From the NCBI RefSeq assembly GCF_000819805.1, contig NZ_CDCE01000031.1, positions 1-64,000 of the forward strand: DNA of 64,000 bases, written 5' to 3'. Position 1 is the stretch's first letter, and every line of letters begins with the position of its first letter. The notes under the pieces were generated by a model. That model searched no databases and had not been told where the DNA came from. It saw only the letters and a program-made list of their open reading frames with translations. Made by a program: the position numbers and the translations under genes. Shown here piece by piece: positions 53,227-62,853 of the stretch. The DNA comes from Aeromonas diversa CDC 2478-85 (lineage in GTDB: Bacteria; Pseudomonadota; Gammaproteobacteria; Enterobacterales; Aeromonadaceae).

Positions 53227-54465
53227 TTGCGAGTCTATCTGGTCGGTGGTGCGGTACGTGACCGTTTGCTGGGGTTGCCCCAGGGGGATCGGGATCATGT
53301 GGTGGTGGGCGCCACGGTGCAGCAGATGCTGGATCTGGGCTATCAGCAGGTGGGGCGTGACTTTCCCGTCTTCCTCCACCCCCGCACCCAGGAGGAGTAC
53401 GCCCTGGCCCGCACCGAGCGCAAGCAGGGTCACGGCTACACCGGGTTTGTCTGCCATGCCGCCCCCGACGTGACCCTGGAGCAAGACCTGCTGCGCCGGG
53501 ATCTCACCATCAATGCCATCGCCGAGGATGACGATGGCGCCCTGGTGGATCCCTATGGCGGTCAGCGCGATCTGGCCGACCGGGTGCTGCGCCACGTCTC
53601 GCCGGCCTTTAGCGAGGATCCCTTGCGGGTGCTGCGGGTGGCCCGCTTCGCCGCCCGCTTCCACGCCCAGGGCTTCACCATAGCCCCCGAGACCCTGGCC
53701 CTGATGCGCCAGATGACGGAGGCAGGTGAGCTGGCCCATCTTACTCCCGAGCGGGTCTGGAAGGAGATGGAGCGGGTGCTGCTGGGGCCGGCTCCCCGGG
53801 TCTTCTTCGAGGTGCTGCGCGAGTGCGGCGCCCTCAAGGTGTTGCTACCCGAACTGGAGGCCCTGTACGGGGTGCCGGCGCCAGTCAAATGGCACCCCGA
53901 GGTGGACACAGGCCTGCACACCATGCTGGTACTCGATCAGGCGTGCCGCCTCTCACCGGCGCTCCCGGTACGGTTCGCCGCCCTCTGCCACGATCTCGGC
54001 AAGGGGCTCACCCCGCCGGCCTTCTGGCCGAGCCACCACGGTCACGGGCAGAAGGGATTGCCGCTGATCCGGGCCCTGTGTGAACGGCTGCGGGTCCCGA
54101 ATGATTGCCGCGACCTGGCACTGCTGGTGAGCGATCTGCACACCCACATCCACATCGCCTTCGATCTCAAGCCAGCGACCCTGCTCAAGGTCTTCGACAA
54201 GGCGGACGCCTGGCGCCGTCCGGAGCGCTTCGCTCAGTTGCTCGATGCCTGCCGCGCAGACTTCTTCGGCCGCACCGGATTCGAGGAGAGGGTCTACAGC
54301 CAGCCCGACTATGTGGCCGAGGCACTCAACGCCGCCGCCGCGGTACCGGTGAAGGAGATAGTCGCCGCCGGCTACCAGGGTGAGGCGATCCGCGAACAGC
54401 TCGCCAAACGGCGGCTGGATGCCATCGGCCGCATCAAGGACGAGTGGACCTTCGAGCTCCCCTGA
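53227..54465 (+). CDS. cca: CCA-adding enzyme with HD domain
   Basis: 412 aa, same as E. coli. Adds and repairs the tRNA 3' CCA without a template; the HD domain has phosphatase/phosphodiesterase activity. YLVGGAVRD and GDRDHVVVG (Asp-x-Asp metal site) define the class II nucleotidyltransferase; CHDLGKG is in the HD domain. The start is TTG at 53227 with AAGGAG six bases upstream, a rare start codon. TATAAT (53193-53198) lies before it. Divergent from exeA. Confidence 0.95.
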   Translation: MRVYLVGGAVRDRLLGLPQGDRDHVVVGATVQQMLDLGYQQVGRDFPVFLHPRTQEEYALARTERKQGHGYTGFVCHAAPDVTLEQDLLRRDLTINAIAEDDDGALVDPYGGQRDLADRVLRHVSPAFSEDPLRVLRVARFAARFHAQGFTIAPETLALMRQMTEAGELAHLTPERVWKEMERVLLGPAPRVFFEVLRECGALKVLLPELEALYGVPAPVKWHPEVDTGLHTMLVLDQACRLSPALPVRFAALCHDLGKGLTPPAFWPSHHGHGQKGLPLIRALCERLRVPNDCRDLALLVSDLHTHIHIAFDLKPATLLKVFDKADAWRRPERFAQLLDACRADFFGRTGFEERVYSQPDYVAEALNAAAAVPVKEIVAAGYQGEAIREQLAKRRLDAIGRIKDEWTFELP

Positions 54466-54480
54466 TTGGGTTAGCGGAAA

Positions 54481-54512
54481 TAAAAAGCCCGGGCAAGTGC
54501 CCGGGCTTTTTC
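54481..54512. terminator. Bidirectional terminator
   Basis: AAAAAGCCCGGGC / GCCCGGGCTTTTT, perfect arms around AAGT; serves cca and the phosphate transporter. Confidence 0.9.
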
Positions 54513-54523
54513 AATCGACCACA

Positions 54524-55789
54524 TCAGGAGAAGCAGGCCTTCAGGATATAGAAGATGATGATGGAGAGGATGGCGCCCGCCGGCAGGGTGATGATCCAGG
54601 AGACCACTATGTTGCGCAGCACGCCCAGGTTCAGGGCGGCGATGCCACGGGCCAGACCCACCCCCATCACGGCACCCACCAGCGTCTGGGTGGTGGAGAT
54701 GGGCAGACCGGTCCCGGAGGCGATCACCACGGTCGCGGCGGTGGCCAGCTGGGCGGCGAAGCCACGGCTCGGGGTCAGGTGGGTGATGCCGGTACCGACG
54801 GTCGCCATCACCTTCTCGCCCATGGTGGCCAGACCGATCACGATACCGATACCGCCGAGCGGCAGGATCCACCAGGCGATATGGGCATTGCCGGCGATCT
54901 CGCCACCGGAGGCGACGATAGAGGTCACCGCGGAGAGAGGGCCGATGGCATTGGCCACATCGTTGGAGCCGTGAGCAAAGGCCATGGCGCAGGCGGTGAT
55001 GATCATCAGGATGCCGAACACCTTCTCCACGTTGGCGTAGTGCATCTTGCTGTCATCCTGCGGGTTGTACTTCTGGCCGCGGATATAGAACCAGCCTGCC
55101 AGAGCAACCAGCAGCGAGATAATGACCGAGAGCAGGATCCCTTCGTTGTCGGTCAGGTGCAGACCGACGTGGGAGAGTCCCTTCTTGATGGTCACCAGGC
55201 AGATCACCAGAGAGGTGAGGAACATGTAGAAGGGGACGTAGCGCTTGGCGTTGGCGAGCGGGTTGTCGGTGTTGAAGATCAGCTTCTGCACGCTGATGAA
55301 CATGAAGTAGGCGATGAGGCCGGAGAGGGCCGGGGTGATCACCCAGGAGCCGACGATGCCACCAAACTTGTCCCATTGTACAGACTCAGGGCCAATGCTC
55401 ACCACGCCGAAGCCGACGATGGCGCCGACGATGGAGTGAGTGGTAGAGACAGGCCAGCCGAAGTAGGAGGCCAGGATCAACCAGGCACCGGCCGCCAGCA
55501 GGGAGGCGATCATGCCGAGCACCAGCAGATCGGGCGTATCGGCGAAAGCTGCCGGATCTATGATGCCGTTACGGATGGTCGCCGTCACTTCGCCGCCCGC
55601 CAGATAGGCGCCGGCGAACTCGAAAATCATGGCGATGATGATGGCCTGGCGGATGGTCAGGGATTTGGTCCCGACCGAGGTTCCCATGGCGTTGGCCACG
55701 TCGTTGGCACCGATCCCCCACGCCATCATGAAGCCGAACACGGCCGCAATGAGCACCAGGGTGGTGCCATAGTTCGCAATAATATCCAT
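54524..55789 (-). CDS. PitA-family inorganic phosphate transporter
   Basis: 421 aa. A low-affinity phosphate (metal-phosphate) symporter with duplicated PD001131 motifs: GANDVANAMGTSVGTK and GSNDVANAIGPLSAVTS. About ten membrane helices with a central hydrophilic loop. ATG at 55789 is chosen over TTG 55792. It lies 21 bases after a DUF47 protein gene on the same strand; this pair is common, and the DUF47 partner is thought to modulate uptake. No PHO box was evident. Confidence 0.92.
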   Translation of the reverse strand: MDIIANYGTTLVLIAAVFGFMMAWGIGANDVANAMGTSVGTKSLTIRQAIIIAMIFEFAGAYLAGGEVTATIRNGIIDPAAFADTPDLLVLGMIASLLAAGAWLILASYFGWPVSTTHSIVGAIVGFGVVSIGPESVQWDKFGGIVGSWVITPALSGLIAYFMFISVQKLIFNTDNPLANAKRYVPFYMFLTSLVICLVTIKKGLSHVGLHLTDNEGILLSVIISLLVALAGWFYIRGQKYNPQDDSKMHYANVEKVFGILMIITACAMAFAHGSNDVANAIGPLSAVTSIVASGGEIAGNAHIAWWILPLGGIGIVIGLATMGEKVMATVGTGITHLTPSRGFAAQLATAATVVIASGTGLPISTTQTLVGAVMGVGLARGIAALNLGVLRNIVVSWIITLPAGAILSIIIFYILKACFS

Positions 55790-55810
55790 CAATGTCTACC
55801 AGTCTGTGGA

Positions 55811-56491
55811 TTAAGAACGAGCCAGCATCAGTTCCAGGCGCTCGCCAACGCGTTCGGCCTGGTCTGCCAGATCTCCTACCCATTCAAGGATCTTGTACAG
55901 GAACATCATATCGATCGGGTTGTACTGCTGCTCCACTGCCTGGAGCTTCTGGCGCAGCCCAATCTGCATAACATCCGTGTCGTCCTCGATCAGATCCAGT
56001 TGATGGATCATCTCTGCAACCAGCTCAACCTCGCGGCCCTTGAAGCCAGTCTCGAGGAGATCGTCGAGCTCTTCGATGGCTTTCTTGGCCTGTGCCGTGG
56101 CATCGATGCAGCGCTTGAGATAGGCCATGAAGTCGGCCCGCATCTCGACGGGAAACTCCATATGACGGCCCAGCATGCGGCCCGAGATGTCCTTGGCGCG
56201 GTTGGCGATCTTGTCCTGCTGGGTCAGCAACTCCAGCAGATCGGTGCGCGCGACAGGCATGAAGAGACCGCGTGGCAGCTTGAGACGGATCTCGCGCTTG
56301 AGCACATCGGCTTCTTTCTCGAGCTGGGAGATCTGGGCACGAACCTGTTCGGCCTGGTCCCAGTGACCGTCGGCAACGGCGTCGAAGAAGGGAATAAGCT
56401 GCTCGCAGCAGGTATGCACTTTGGCAATATGCTTCTGCAGCGGTTTGATGGGGGACTTGGCAAAAAGTCCCAAGATAGTATTTACTGGCAT
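55811..56491 (-). CDS. DUF47 (TIGR00153) PhoU-like accessory protein
   Basis: 226 aa, all-helical: AEQVRAQISQLEKEADVLKREI, QDKIANRAKDISGRMLGR and LDLIEDDTDVMQIGLRQKLQ. The fold is PhoU-like. It is probably a regulator of the PitA-type transporter encoded 21 bases downstream. The ATG at 56491 starts MPVNTILGLFAKSPI, the family N-terminus. A 169-base region with no clear operator separates it from the divergent CYTH protein gene. Confidence 0.9.
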   Translation of the reverse strand: MPVNTILGLFAKSPIKPLQKHIAKVHTCCEQLIPFFDAVADGHWDQAEQVRAQISQLEKEADVLKREIRLKLPRGLFMPVARTDLLELLTQQDKIANRAKDISGRMLGRHMEFPVEMRADFMAYLKRCIDATAQAKKAIEELDDLLETGFKGREVELVAEMIHQLDLIEDDTDVMQIGLRQKLQAVEQQYNPIDMMFLYKILEWVGDLADQAERVGERLELMLARS

Positions 56492-56660
56492 AGCCAAACC
56501 TGTGTCGGTGAAAAAACACGCGATACGCTGTTGTGAGGGGCGCATGGTAACCGAACTGGGAGGGCAATAAAACCGGCAATTGGACGCGAGTTCTCTTGTG
56601 TATCCCATTCGCTATCCCCATCCCCCCGCAAACCCGCCTGCTGTCTGCCCGGAAGCCTAG

Positions 56661-57554
56661 ATGAGCCAAGAGATTGAAATTAAATTCTGTTTGAACCGGG
56701 TCGGTTCAGAAATGTTAGCCGATTTTTTGCCGACGTTACCGATAGTGGCGCGCACTTGTTGCGAGTTGGGGAACCGCTATTTCGATACCCCGGATCTGGC
56801 GTTGCGCCACCTGGACATGGGGCTGAGGATCCGTCGCTGGGGCGAGGAGGCAGAGCAGACCATCAAGTGCCGGGGTCAGGTGGTGGGTGGACTCCATGCC
56901 CGACCCGAGTACAACACCCCTATCGAGGGAGAGGTACCGGATCTCTCCCGTTTTCCTGACGAAATTTGGCCAGATGGGGAGACGGTTACTCGTCTCCAGC
57001 CGAACTTGCAGCCACTTTTTCGTACCGATTTTCGGCGTGAGGCGCTGCAATTTGAGACTCCCGGTGTGGCCATCGAGCTGGCCCGGGATGAGGGGGAGAT
57101 AGTCGGTCGCCTCGGTCGCGAACCCATCGACGAGCTGGAGCTTGAACTCAAGTCTGGCCCCGCCTCGGCCCTGTTCGATCTCGCCGAGCGTCTGGCGGCG
57201 CTGGGGGGATTGCGCCCCGGTTCCCTCTCCAAGGCGCAGCGGGGTTATCGACTGGCGGGGCAGGCCGCACCCTGGGCACTGCGGGCCAGCCATCCGGTCG
57301 CAGACGACCTGAACGCCCTCATCGACGATCTGCAGTACCACGAGTCCTGCTGGCTGGCTGGCCTGAGCGGGGCCGCAGAGCGCATGAGCGAGGATGCGCG
57401 CCGGTTGCTGCCGATGGGCGAGGGGAGTCGTTGGCAGGCGCCTCTGGCGAGCTGGCTCCAGCACTGGGAGAGATCGCCCGATGAGGCGTCGCTCTACCGA
57501 AGCGACTATGCCCTCTTCCTGCTGCGGCTGACTCGCCAGCTGCACGGTGCCTGA
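56661..57554 (+). CDS. ygiF: CYTH-domain inorganic triphosphatase-like protein
   Basis: 297 aa. The N-terminal CYTH tunnel carries Glu4, Glu6 and Lys8 (EIEIKF, the ExExK motif), and RRWGEEAEQTIKC, RTDFRREALQF and EIDELELELKSG-like positions match E. coli YgiF, a triphosphate hydrolase. E. coli YgiF is 433 aa with a CHAD domain at the C-terminus; here only about 90 residues follow CYTH, so CHAD is missing or truncated. The gene stands alone, ending at a terminator. Confidence 0.82.
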   Translation: MSQEIEIKFCLNRVGSEMLADFLPTLPIVARTCCELGNRYFDTPDLALRHLDMGLRIRRWGEEAEQTIKCRGQVVGGLHARPEYNTPIEGEVPDLSRFPDEIWPDGETVTRLQPNLQPLFRTDFRREALQFETPGVAIELARDEGEIVGRLGREPIDELELELKSGPASALFDLAERLAALGGLRPGSLSKAQRGYRLAGQAAPWALRASHPVADDLNALIDDLQYHESCWLAGLSGAAERMSEDARRLLPMGEGSRWQAPLASWLQHWERSPDEASLYRSDYALFLLRLTRQLHGA

Positions 57555-57562
57555 ATCGTCAC

Positions 57563-57588
57563 AAAAAAGCCCCTCGTCGAGGGGCTTT
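57563..57588. terminator. Bidirectional terminator
   Basis: AAGCCCCTCG / CGAGGGGCTT, flanked by A-run and T-run, between ygiF and lpxL. Confidence 0.85.
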
Positions 57589-57591
57589 TCA

Positions 57592-58512
57592 TCAGTAGCG
57601 CGGGGGCATGCCTTCCGGCACCGTCTTGAAGCGGCGATGTAGCCACATGTACTGCTCGGGGGCGCGGCGTACCGCGGCCTCGACCACCTGATTGGTGCGG
57701 GCCGCATCGGCCATGTCGTCGCCGCTGGGATAACCCTCGAGGGGGGCGCCGATGTGCAGCACATAGCCTTGCTCGTCACGGATGTTGTAGCAGGGCAGGG
57801 TCACCGTGTTTTTGACCCGGGCCAGAGTTGCCGTGCCTGTGATGGTGGCGGCCTGCGCGACGCCGAAGAAGGGGACAAAGACGCTGGCGTGGCTGCCATA
57901 GTCGTGATCCGGTGCGTACCAGAGGGCGTCGCCATTGCGCAGTGCCTTGATCATCCCCTTCACATTGATGCGATCGACCAGATACTTGTTGGACTTGCAG
58001 CGCCCGTGGTACTGGGCGAACTCCAGCACCGGATTGGTGTTGGGGCGATAGACGCCAACACCGGGGCGCAGCAGGCCGAAGCAGCGGGCGTTGAGTTCGA
58101 GGGTCAGGAAGTGACAAGAGAGCAGCAAGATCCCCTGTCCCCGCTCCAGCGCCGCGATGAGGTGCTCTTCCCCCTCGACCCGCATCAGGCTGCGCATACG
58201 CCAGTCTGGCCAGAACCAGGCCATGCCCACCTCGAAGATGGCACAGCCGACACTCTCGAAATTACGGGTCAGCAGCGATTCCCGCTCCTGTAGCGAGAGC
58301 TCGGGGAAGGCCAGCTCGATGGAGCGACGGGCCACCTTGACCCTGGATTTGATCAGCTTCATGGCCAGACGGCCGAGCCCACGACCGAGCCGCATCTGCC
58401 AACGCCAGGGCAGCAGCACCAGCAGCCAGAGCAGCGACAGCCCGAACCAGTGCAGCCAGTAGCGAGGGTGGAACAGTCGAGGCTCCAGACGGGGAAGACG
58501 TTCGGCGGACAT
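57592..58512 (-). CDS. lpxL: LpxL-type lipid A acyltransferase
   Basis: 306 aa, same length as E. coli LpxL. N-terminal membrane segment LHWFGLSLLWLLVLLPWRWQ, acyltransferase motif SCHFLTLELN (His-x4-Glu) and PDHDYGSHASVFVPFFG. It adds a secondary acyl chain to Kdo2-lipid IVA on the inner membrane face; LpxM and LpxP are the close alternatives. Divergent from hldE, so two lipopolysaccharide genes lie together. Confidence 0.88.
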   Translation of the reverse strand: MSAERLPRLEPRLFHPRYWLHWFGLSLLWLLVLLPWRWQMRLGRGLGRLAMKLIKSRVKVARRSIELAFPELSLQERESLLTRNFESVGCAIFEVGMAWFWPDWRMRSLMRVEGEEHLIAALERGQGILLLSCHFLTLELNARCFGLLRPGVGVYRPNTNPVLEFAQYHGRCKSNKYLVDRINVKGMIKALRNGDALWYAPDHDYGSHASVFVPFFGVAQAATITGTATLARVKNTVTLPCYNIRDEQGYVLHIGAPLEGYPSGDDMADAARTNQVVEAAVRRAPEQYMWLHRRFKTVPEGMPPRY

Positions 58513-58653
58513 GGGGGCTCCTTGTGGGGATTCAGAGGGCGGATTCTAGCCGAAAAGTGCCGCACAGGGGGAGGATATGTCACGGGAAAGCTGCCCTGAT
58601 GGGGGAGGCATGCTAGAATCCCGCCCAGTTTTTTTGTTCCGAGAGCTCATCAG

Positions 58654-60081
58654 ATGAAGATCACCCTGCCCGATTTCAAGAAGGCTCGTGTCCTGGTCGT
58701 TGGCGATGTCATGCTGGATCGCTATTGGCATGGTCCGAGCAGCCGCATCTCGCCCGAGGCACCGGTCCCCGTGGTCAAGGTGGAGCACATCGAGGAGCGC
58801 CCGGGGGGCGCCGCCAACGTGGCGCTCAACGCCGCGGCGCTGGGCGCCCATGCCACCCTGCTTGGCCTGACCGGGCAGGATGAGGCGGCCGATGCCCTGG
58901 AAGGCAAGATGGCGGGCGTCAAGGTCGCCTGCGATTTCGTGCGCCTGACCGATTACCCCACCATCACCAAACTGCGCGTCCTCTCTCGCAACCAGCAGCT
59001 GCTGCGTCTGGACTTCGAAGAGGCCTTTCACTCGGTCGATGCCGGCCTGCTGATGGCGAAGATCGAGGCCGCTCTGCCCCAGAGCGATGTGATGATCCTC
59101 TCCGATTATGCCAAGGGTGCGCTCAACGATGTGCCCGGCATGATCCACCGTGCCCGCGCCGCCGGCATTCCCGTCTTGGTCGACCCCAAGGGGACCGATT
59201 TTGAGAAGTATCGCGGTGCCACCTTGCTGACCCCCAACATGTCCGAGTTCGAGGCCGTGGTGGGCAAGGTGAAGAACGAGGAAGAGCTGGTCGAGCGTGG
59301 TCTCGAGCTGGTCCGCCGTTTCGAGCTGCAAGCCCTGCTGGTGACCCGATCCGAGAATGGCATGACCCTGATCCGTGCCGGTCAGAGCGAGCTGCATATG
59401 CCGGCTCAGGCCCATGAGGTGTATGACGTGACCGGTGCCGGTGATACCGTCATCTCGACCCTGGCCACCGCCCTGGCGGCCGGCACCTCGCTGGAGGAGG
59501 CATGTGCCCTGGCCAACACCGCCGCCGGCATCGTGGTCGGCAAGCTGGGTACCTCCACCGTCAGCCCGGTCGAGTTGGCCAATGCCCTCTACAACGAGCA
59601 TGAGACCGGGTTCGGCGTGCTCTCCGAGGAGCAACTCAAGGTGGCCGTGGCGGCCGCGCGTAGCCGTGGCGAGAAGATCGTCATGACCAACGGTTGTTTC
59701 GATATCCTGCACGCCGGCCATGTCTCCTATCTCGCCAGTGCGGGCAGGCTGGGCGATCGCCTGATCGTGGCCGTCAACACCGACGAGTCGGTGCACCGCC
59801 TCAAGGGGCCGGGCCGTCCGGTCAATCCGACCGAGCGTCGCATGGCTGTGCTGGCAGCGCTGGGTGCGGTGGATTGGGTGGTGCCGTTTGGTGAAGACAC
59901 CCCGCAGCGCCTCATCGGTGAGATCCTGCCGGACCTGCTGGTCAAGGGCGGCGATTACAAGCCCGAGGAGATCGCCGGTTATGCCGAGGTGACGGCCAAT
60001 GGCGGAGAGGTGAAGGTATTGAACTTCGAGGATGGCTGCTCCACCACCGACATCATCAAGACTATTCGCGAGCGCGGCTGA
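58654..60081 (+). CDS. hldE: Bifunctional ADP-heptose biosynthesis enzyme HldE
   Basis: 475 aa. The N-terminal ribokinase-type domain (about 1-320) phosphorylates heptose-7-phosphate; [10 protein letters not shown] and [13 protein letters not shown] are its motifs. The C-terminal cytidylyltransferase-like domain (about 340-475) makes ADP-heptose; [14 protein letters not shown] contains the HxGH nucleotide-binding motif. It supplies the inner core of lipopolysaccharide. Monocistronic, with a terminator after it and lpxL divergent on the other side. Confidence 0.97.
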   Translation: MKITLPDFKKARVLVVGDVMLDRYWHGPSSRISPEAPVPVVKVEHIEERPGGAANVALNAAALGAHATLLGLTGQDEAADALEGKMAGVKVACDFVRLTDYPTITKLRVLSRNQQLLRLDFEEAFHSVDAGLLMAKIEAALPQSDVMILSDYAKGALNDVPGMIHRARAAGIPVLVDPKGTDFEKYRGATLLTPNMSEFEAVVGKVKNEEELVERGLELVRRFELQALLVTRSENGMTLIRAGQSELHMPAQAHEVYDVTGAGDTVISTLATALAAGTSLEEACALANTAAGIVVGKLGTSTVSPVELANALYNEHETGFGVLSEEQLKVAVAAARSRGEKIVMTNGCFDILHAGHVSYLASAGRLGDRLIVAVNTDESVHRLKGPGRPVNPTERRMAVLAALGAVDWVVPFGEDTPQRLIGEILPDLLVKGGDYKPEEIAGYAEVTANGGEVKVLNFEDGCSTTDIIKTIRERG

Positions 60082-60100
60082 CGCGGCGCGCGACCCCGAA

Positions 60101-60128
60101 AAGACCGGCCCTTGGGCCGGTCTTTTTT
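60101..60128 (+). terminator. Terminator after hldE
   Basis: AAGACCGGCCC / GGGCCGGTCTT with a TT turn, then six T. Confidence 0.85.
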
Positions 60129-60165
60129 ATTGGCCTGGGGCACGGCGACGCCGTGCCAGGCGCGG

Positions 60166-60477
60166 TTATTCGCGCTGTGCTTGAGAGAGGGGGCCGGGCA
60201 GCAGGCGTGCGCGCAGGGCCGGCCAGCTGTCCGGGGTGGCAACCAGGCGCTCCTTGGTGGCGCGGGTCTGGCGCTTGAGGCGGTATTCGAGGCGAAGGGC
60301 CTGACCATGGTCGCCCACCTCGGCCTGCCAGGCCAGGGTGAGGGGGCCCTTGCCACGCAGGTTGCGTGCGCCTCGCCCTGCCTGGTGCTCGGCCAGGCGG
60401 CGGACCGGATCGGTACTGATCCCTGTGTAGAGGTGCCCCAGTCGGGTGCGAACCAAGTAAAGATGCCAGATGCTCAT
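60166..60477 (-). CDS. GIY-YIG domain protein (YhbQ-like)
   Basis: 103 aa, a single GIY-YIG nuclease domain. [20 protein letters not shown] holds the motif (YLV then YTG), [16 protein letters not shown] contains the Arg, and the Glu in RLEYRLKRQ is the metal ligand. The UPF0213/YhbQ family has nuclease activity on nicked or structured DNA in some members. The ATG at 60477 is used because it starts the family N-terminus. Convergent with hldE, divergent from the binding protein. Confidence 0.87.
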   Translation of the reverse strand: MSIWHLYLVRTRLGHLYTGISTDPVRRLAEHQAGRGARNLRGKGPLTLAWQAEVGDHGQALRLEYRLKRQTRATKERLVATPDSWPALRARLLPGPLSQAQRE

Positions 60478-60561
60478 GGACGGCAGCCTAGCGGTCCGGG
60501 GCGCGCCTGACAACTGGGCGGCGGCATCTGTGCCATGCTTTTCGGTGAATAGGGGGGTGGC

Positions 60562-61290
60562 ATGGCGAAAGGATGGTGGCTCTGTTTGTGGCTGTGGCTC
60601 GCCTGCGGGTGGGCCGAGCCGGTGCGCCTCTACAACTACCACCAGCATCCCCCCTTCATGACTGGCCCGCAGAGCGGGCTCACGTGGGAGCTTGCCGATT
60701 ACCTCAACGCCAAGTTAGGGGAGAGGGTCTTCGAGGTATGGACGGTCAATCGCTACCGGCTGCAGCTCGAGATGAAAGAGCCGGACTTTCGCGGTGTGGT
60801 GGCCTGGGTCAATCCCTCCTGGTTCGATGACCCGGCCCGGGTGCGCTACCTCTGGAGTCTGCCCATGATGCGTGACACCAATGAACTGGTGTCGAGCCGC
60901 GACCGCCCGGTCGACTATCGCGGACTCGACAGCCTGCTTGGTCTGACCTTCGGCGGCATCATAGGTTACCACCTGGTGGGGGTGGATGAGGCGGTGGCGC
61001 GCGGCGAGATGAAGCGGGTGGATGCCAAGCTTGCCAAGACCAATCTGGATCTGCTGCTGCGCCATCGTATCGACGCCACTCTGATCCCGGGATCCGCTTT
61101 GGGCTGGTTTATCGACCGGGCCGAGTACCGGGGAAAGCTGTACGTCTCTCCGTTTCCCCACTCCAGCTACACCCGTCACCTGCTGCTCTCAACCAACTTG
61201 GGTGAACTGCAGCGACGCCTGATCCCCATCATAGACGCCATGGACACGGACCCCGCCTGGCACCGTGTTCTCGATAGCTACCGTCACTGA
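60562..61290 (+). CDS. Periplasmic solute-binding protein family 3, orphan
   Basis: 242 aa. A signal peptide ([14 protein letters not shown]) precedes a family 3-type domain with [16 protein letters not shown] and [15 protein letters not shown]. No ABC components nearby. GGGGGG lies a few bases upstream of the ATG. The 3' end overlaps the convergent rarD by 7 bases. It belongs to the same orphan group as the proteins at 24978, 44967 and 45719. Confidence 0.78.
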   Translation: MAKGWWLCLWLWLACGWAEPVRLYNYHQHPPFMTGPQSGLTWELADYLNAKLGERVFEVWTVNRYRLQLEMKEPDFRGVVAWVNPSWFDDPARVRYLWSLPMMRDTNELVSSRDRPVDYRGLDSLLGLTFGGIIGYHLVGVDEAVARGEMKRVDAKLAKTNLDLLLRHRIDATLIPGSALGWFIDRAEYRGKLYVSPFPHSSYTRHLLLSTNLGELQRRLIPIIDAMDTDPAWHRVLDSYRH

Positions 61291-62174
61291 ACGGGTTGGC
61301 GCCGACGCAGGCGGTGCAGGGGTAACAGACTCACCAGCAGGCCCGCCCAGACGAACATGAAGCCAACCTCCTTGACCGGGTCGGGGCGCTCGCCAAACCA
61401 GAACACGGCCAGCAGGAAGGCCAGGCTCGGCTCTATGTACTGGAGCAGGCCGACTGTGCTGAGGCGAGTACGGATCATGCCATAGCAGAAGAGCCCCACC
61501 GGGATCAGGGTTGCCGGTGCGCTGCCGATCAGCATCAGCCTGTCGCCCCAACTGCCATCCATGAAGAGGCTGGGGTGGCTTGACAGGGTCAACCAGAGCA
61601 CGAACAGGAGCGCCAGTGGTAGCTGCACCAGAGCCTCAAGATAGAGACTCTGATCGGTCGGGTAGTGAATCTTCTTCTTGATGAGGCCATAGACGGCGAA
61701 GTTGCCCCCCATCAGGATGGAGAACCAGGGCAGCTCCCCATACTGGAACAGCATATAGGCGAGTCCGGCCAGCGCCAGGGCGACGGCCAGATGTTTCTGG
61801 GGCGTGAGCCGCTCCTTCAGAAAGATCACCGCCAGCACTATGTTAAACAAGGGGGTCATGAAGAAGGCGAGGCTGGTGGCGAGTACCTGACCCGTGGTGA
61901 GGCACCAGGTAAACATGCTCCAGCTGATCGACATCACAGGGCCGGCACAGAGGATCAGCAGCAGTTGACGCGGCTCTGCCCGCAGCCTGGCCCAGGGCAT
62001 GGGGCGTGCGGTCAGCTGCATCAGCAGGGCCAGCAAGACCACGGACCAGATCACCCGGTGCGAGAGTAGCTCCCACATGTTGATGGTGGGCAGGAACTGA
62101 TAGTAGAGGGGCAGCAATCCCCACAGGACGAAGGAGAGGGCAACCACGCCTGGTCCGAGTATGAGTGGCATCAT
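61284..62174 (-). CDS. rarD: EamA family permease RarD
   Basis: 296 aa, ten predicted membrane helices in the EamA/DMT arrangement. SFVLWGLLPLYYQFLP, SISWSMFTWCLTTGQVL and FGERPDPVKEVGFMFVWAG are RarD signatures. Related to E. coli RarD, substrate unknown. Overlaps the binding-protein gene end by 7 bases tail to tail. Its start is 95 bases from the divergent glycosylase-like gene. Confidence 0.88.
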   Translation of the reverse strand: MMPLILGPGVVALSFVLWGLLPLYYQFLPTINMWELLSHRVIWSVVLLALLMQLTARPMPWARLRAEPRQLLLILCAGPVMSISWSMFTWCLTTGQVLATSLAFFMTPLFNIVLAVIFLKERLTPQKHLAVALALAGLAYMLFQYGELPWFSILMGGNFAVYGLIKKKIHYPTDQSLYLEALVQLPLALLFVLWLTLSSHPSLFMDGSWGDRLMLIGSAPATLIPVGLFCYGMIRTRLSTVGLLQYIEPSLAFLLAVFWFGERPDPVKEVGFMFVWAGLLVSLLPLHRLRRRQPVQ

Positions 62175-62268
62175 GTGTCTATTAAATTAAACGGTTGTGG
62201 CCCAGTTTAGGTCTCTCACCCCTCGTGGACAAGCGGTCACGAAGGAAAAAATCGGTTAGCATGGGCGA

Positions 62269-62853
62269 ATGGAAACCTTGCCCTGTCTGTTTGAGCGTAT
62301 CCGCGCCTGTCGCCTCTGTGAGGCACAACTTCCCTTGGGTCCACGTCCTGTCATCCGTGGCAGCGAACAGTCACGCCTGCTCATCGTGGGTCAGGCACCG
62401 GGTACCCGGGTGCATGCCAGCGGCATCCCTTGGGATGATGCCTCCGGTGAGCGACTGCGTCACTGGCTGGCCCTGGACAAGGATCGCTTCTATGACGAGT
62501 CACATATTGCCATCATGCCCATGGGGCTCTGTTACCCGGGGCGCGGTCGTTCCGGCGATCTGCCGCCGCGTCCCGAGTGTGCCCCCCTCTGGCATCATCA
62601 GGTGTTAGCCCTGATGCCCAACATAGAGTTGACCCTGTTGGTGGGGCAATATGCCCAACAGTTTTATCTGGGGAAGGGCTTTCGCGGCTCACTGACCGAG
62701 ACGGTTACTCACTGGCGAGCCTTTGCGCCAACCCTGGTCCCCCTGCCTCACCCCTCACCGCGCAATACTCTCTGGCTCAAGAAAAATCCCTGGTTTGAGG
62801 TCGAGGTGGTGCCCTTCCTGCGGCAGCGTGTCGCTCAGCTGTTGGCCACCTGA
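62269..62853 (+). CDS. Uracil-DNA glycosylase superfamily protein
   Basis: 194 aa. Motif A is GQAPGTRVHASGIPWDDASG, motif B PHPSPRNTLWLKKNPW. The N-terminal RACRLCEAQLP has Cys residues but not the four-Cys iron-sulfur cluster of family 4 in full, so this may be a UDG-like family of unclear activity. The catalytic Asp position (WDDASG) is kept. 19 bases overlap the convergent eamA-type gene. DNA repair is the likely role, not proven. Confidence 0.8.
   Translation: METLPCLFERIRACRLCEAQLPLGPRPVIRGSEQSRLLIVGQAPGTRVHASGIPWDDASGERLRHWLALDKDRFYDESHIAIMPMGLCYPGRGRSGDLPPRPECAPLWHHQVLALMPNIELTLLVGQYAQQFYLGKGFRGSLTETVTHWRAFAPTLVPLPHPSPRNTLWLKKNPWFEVEVVPFLRQRVAQLLAT

Noticed and set aside
54380-56536. 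Plus-strand 718-aa open frame
   Set aside because: Antisense to the phosphate transporter and DUF47 genes; low-complexity Gly/Asp/His-rich translation, no motifs.
56492-56660. PHO box upstream of the DUF47-pit operon
   Set aside because: No pair of CTGTCAT-like repeats was found.
58546-59796. Minus-strand 416-aa open frame
   Set aside because: Antisense to hldE; no start context.
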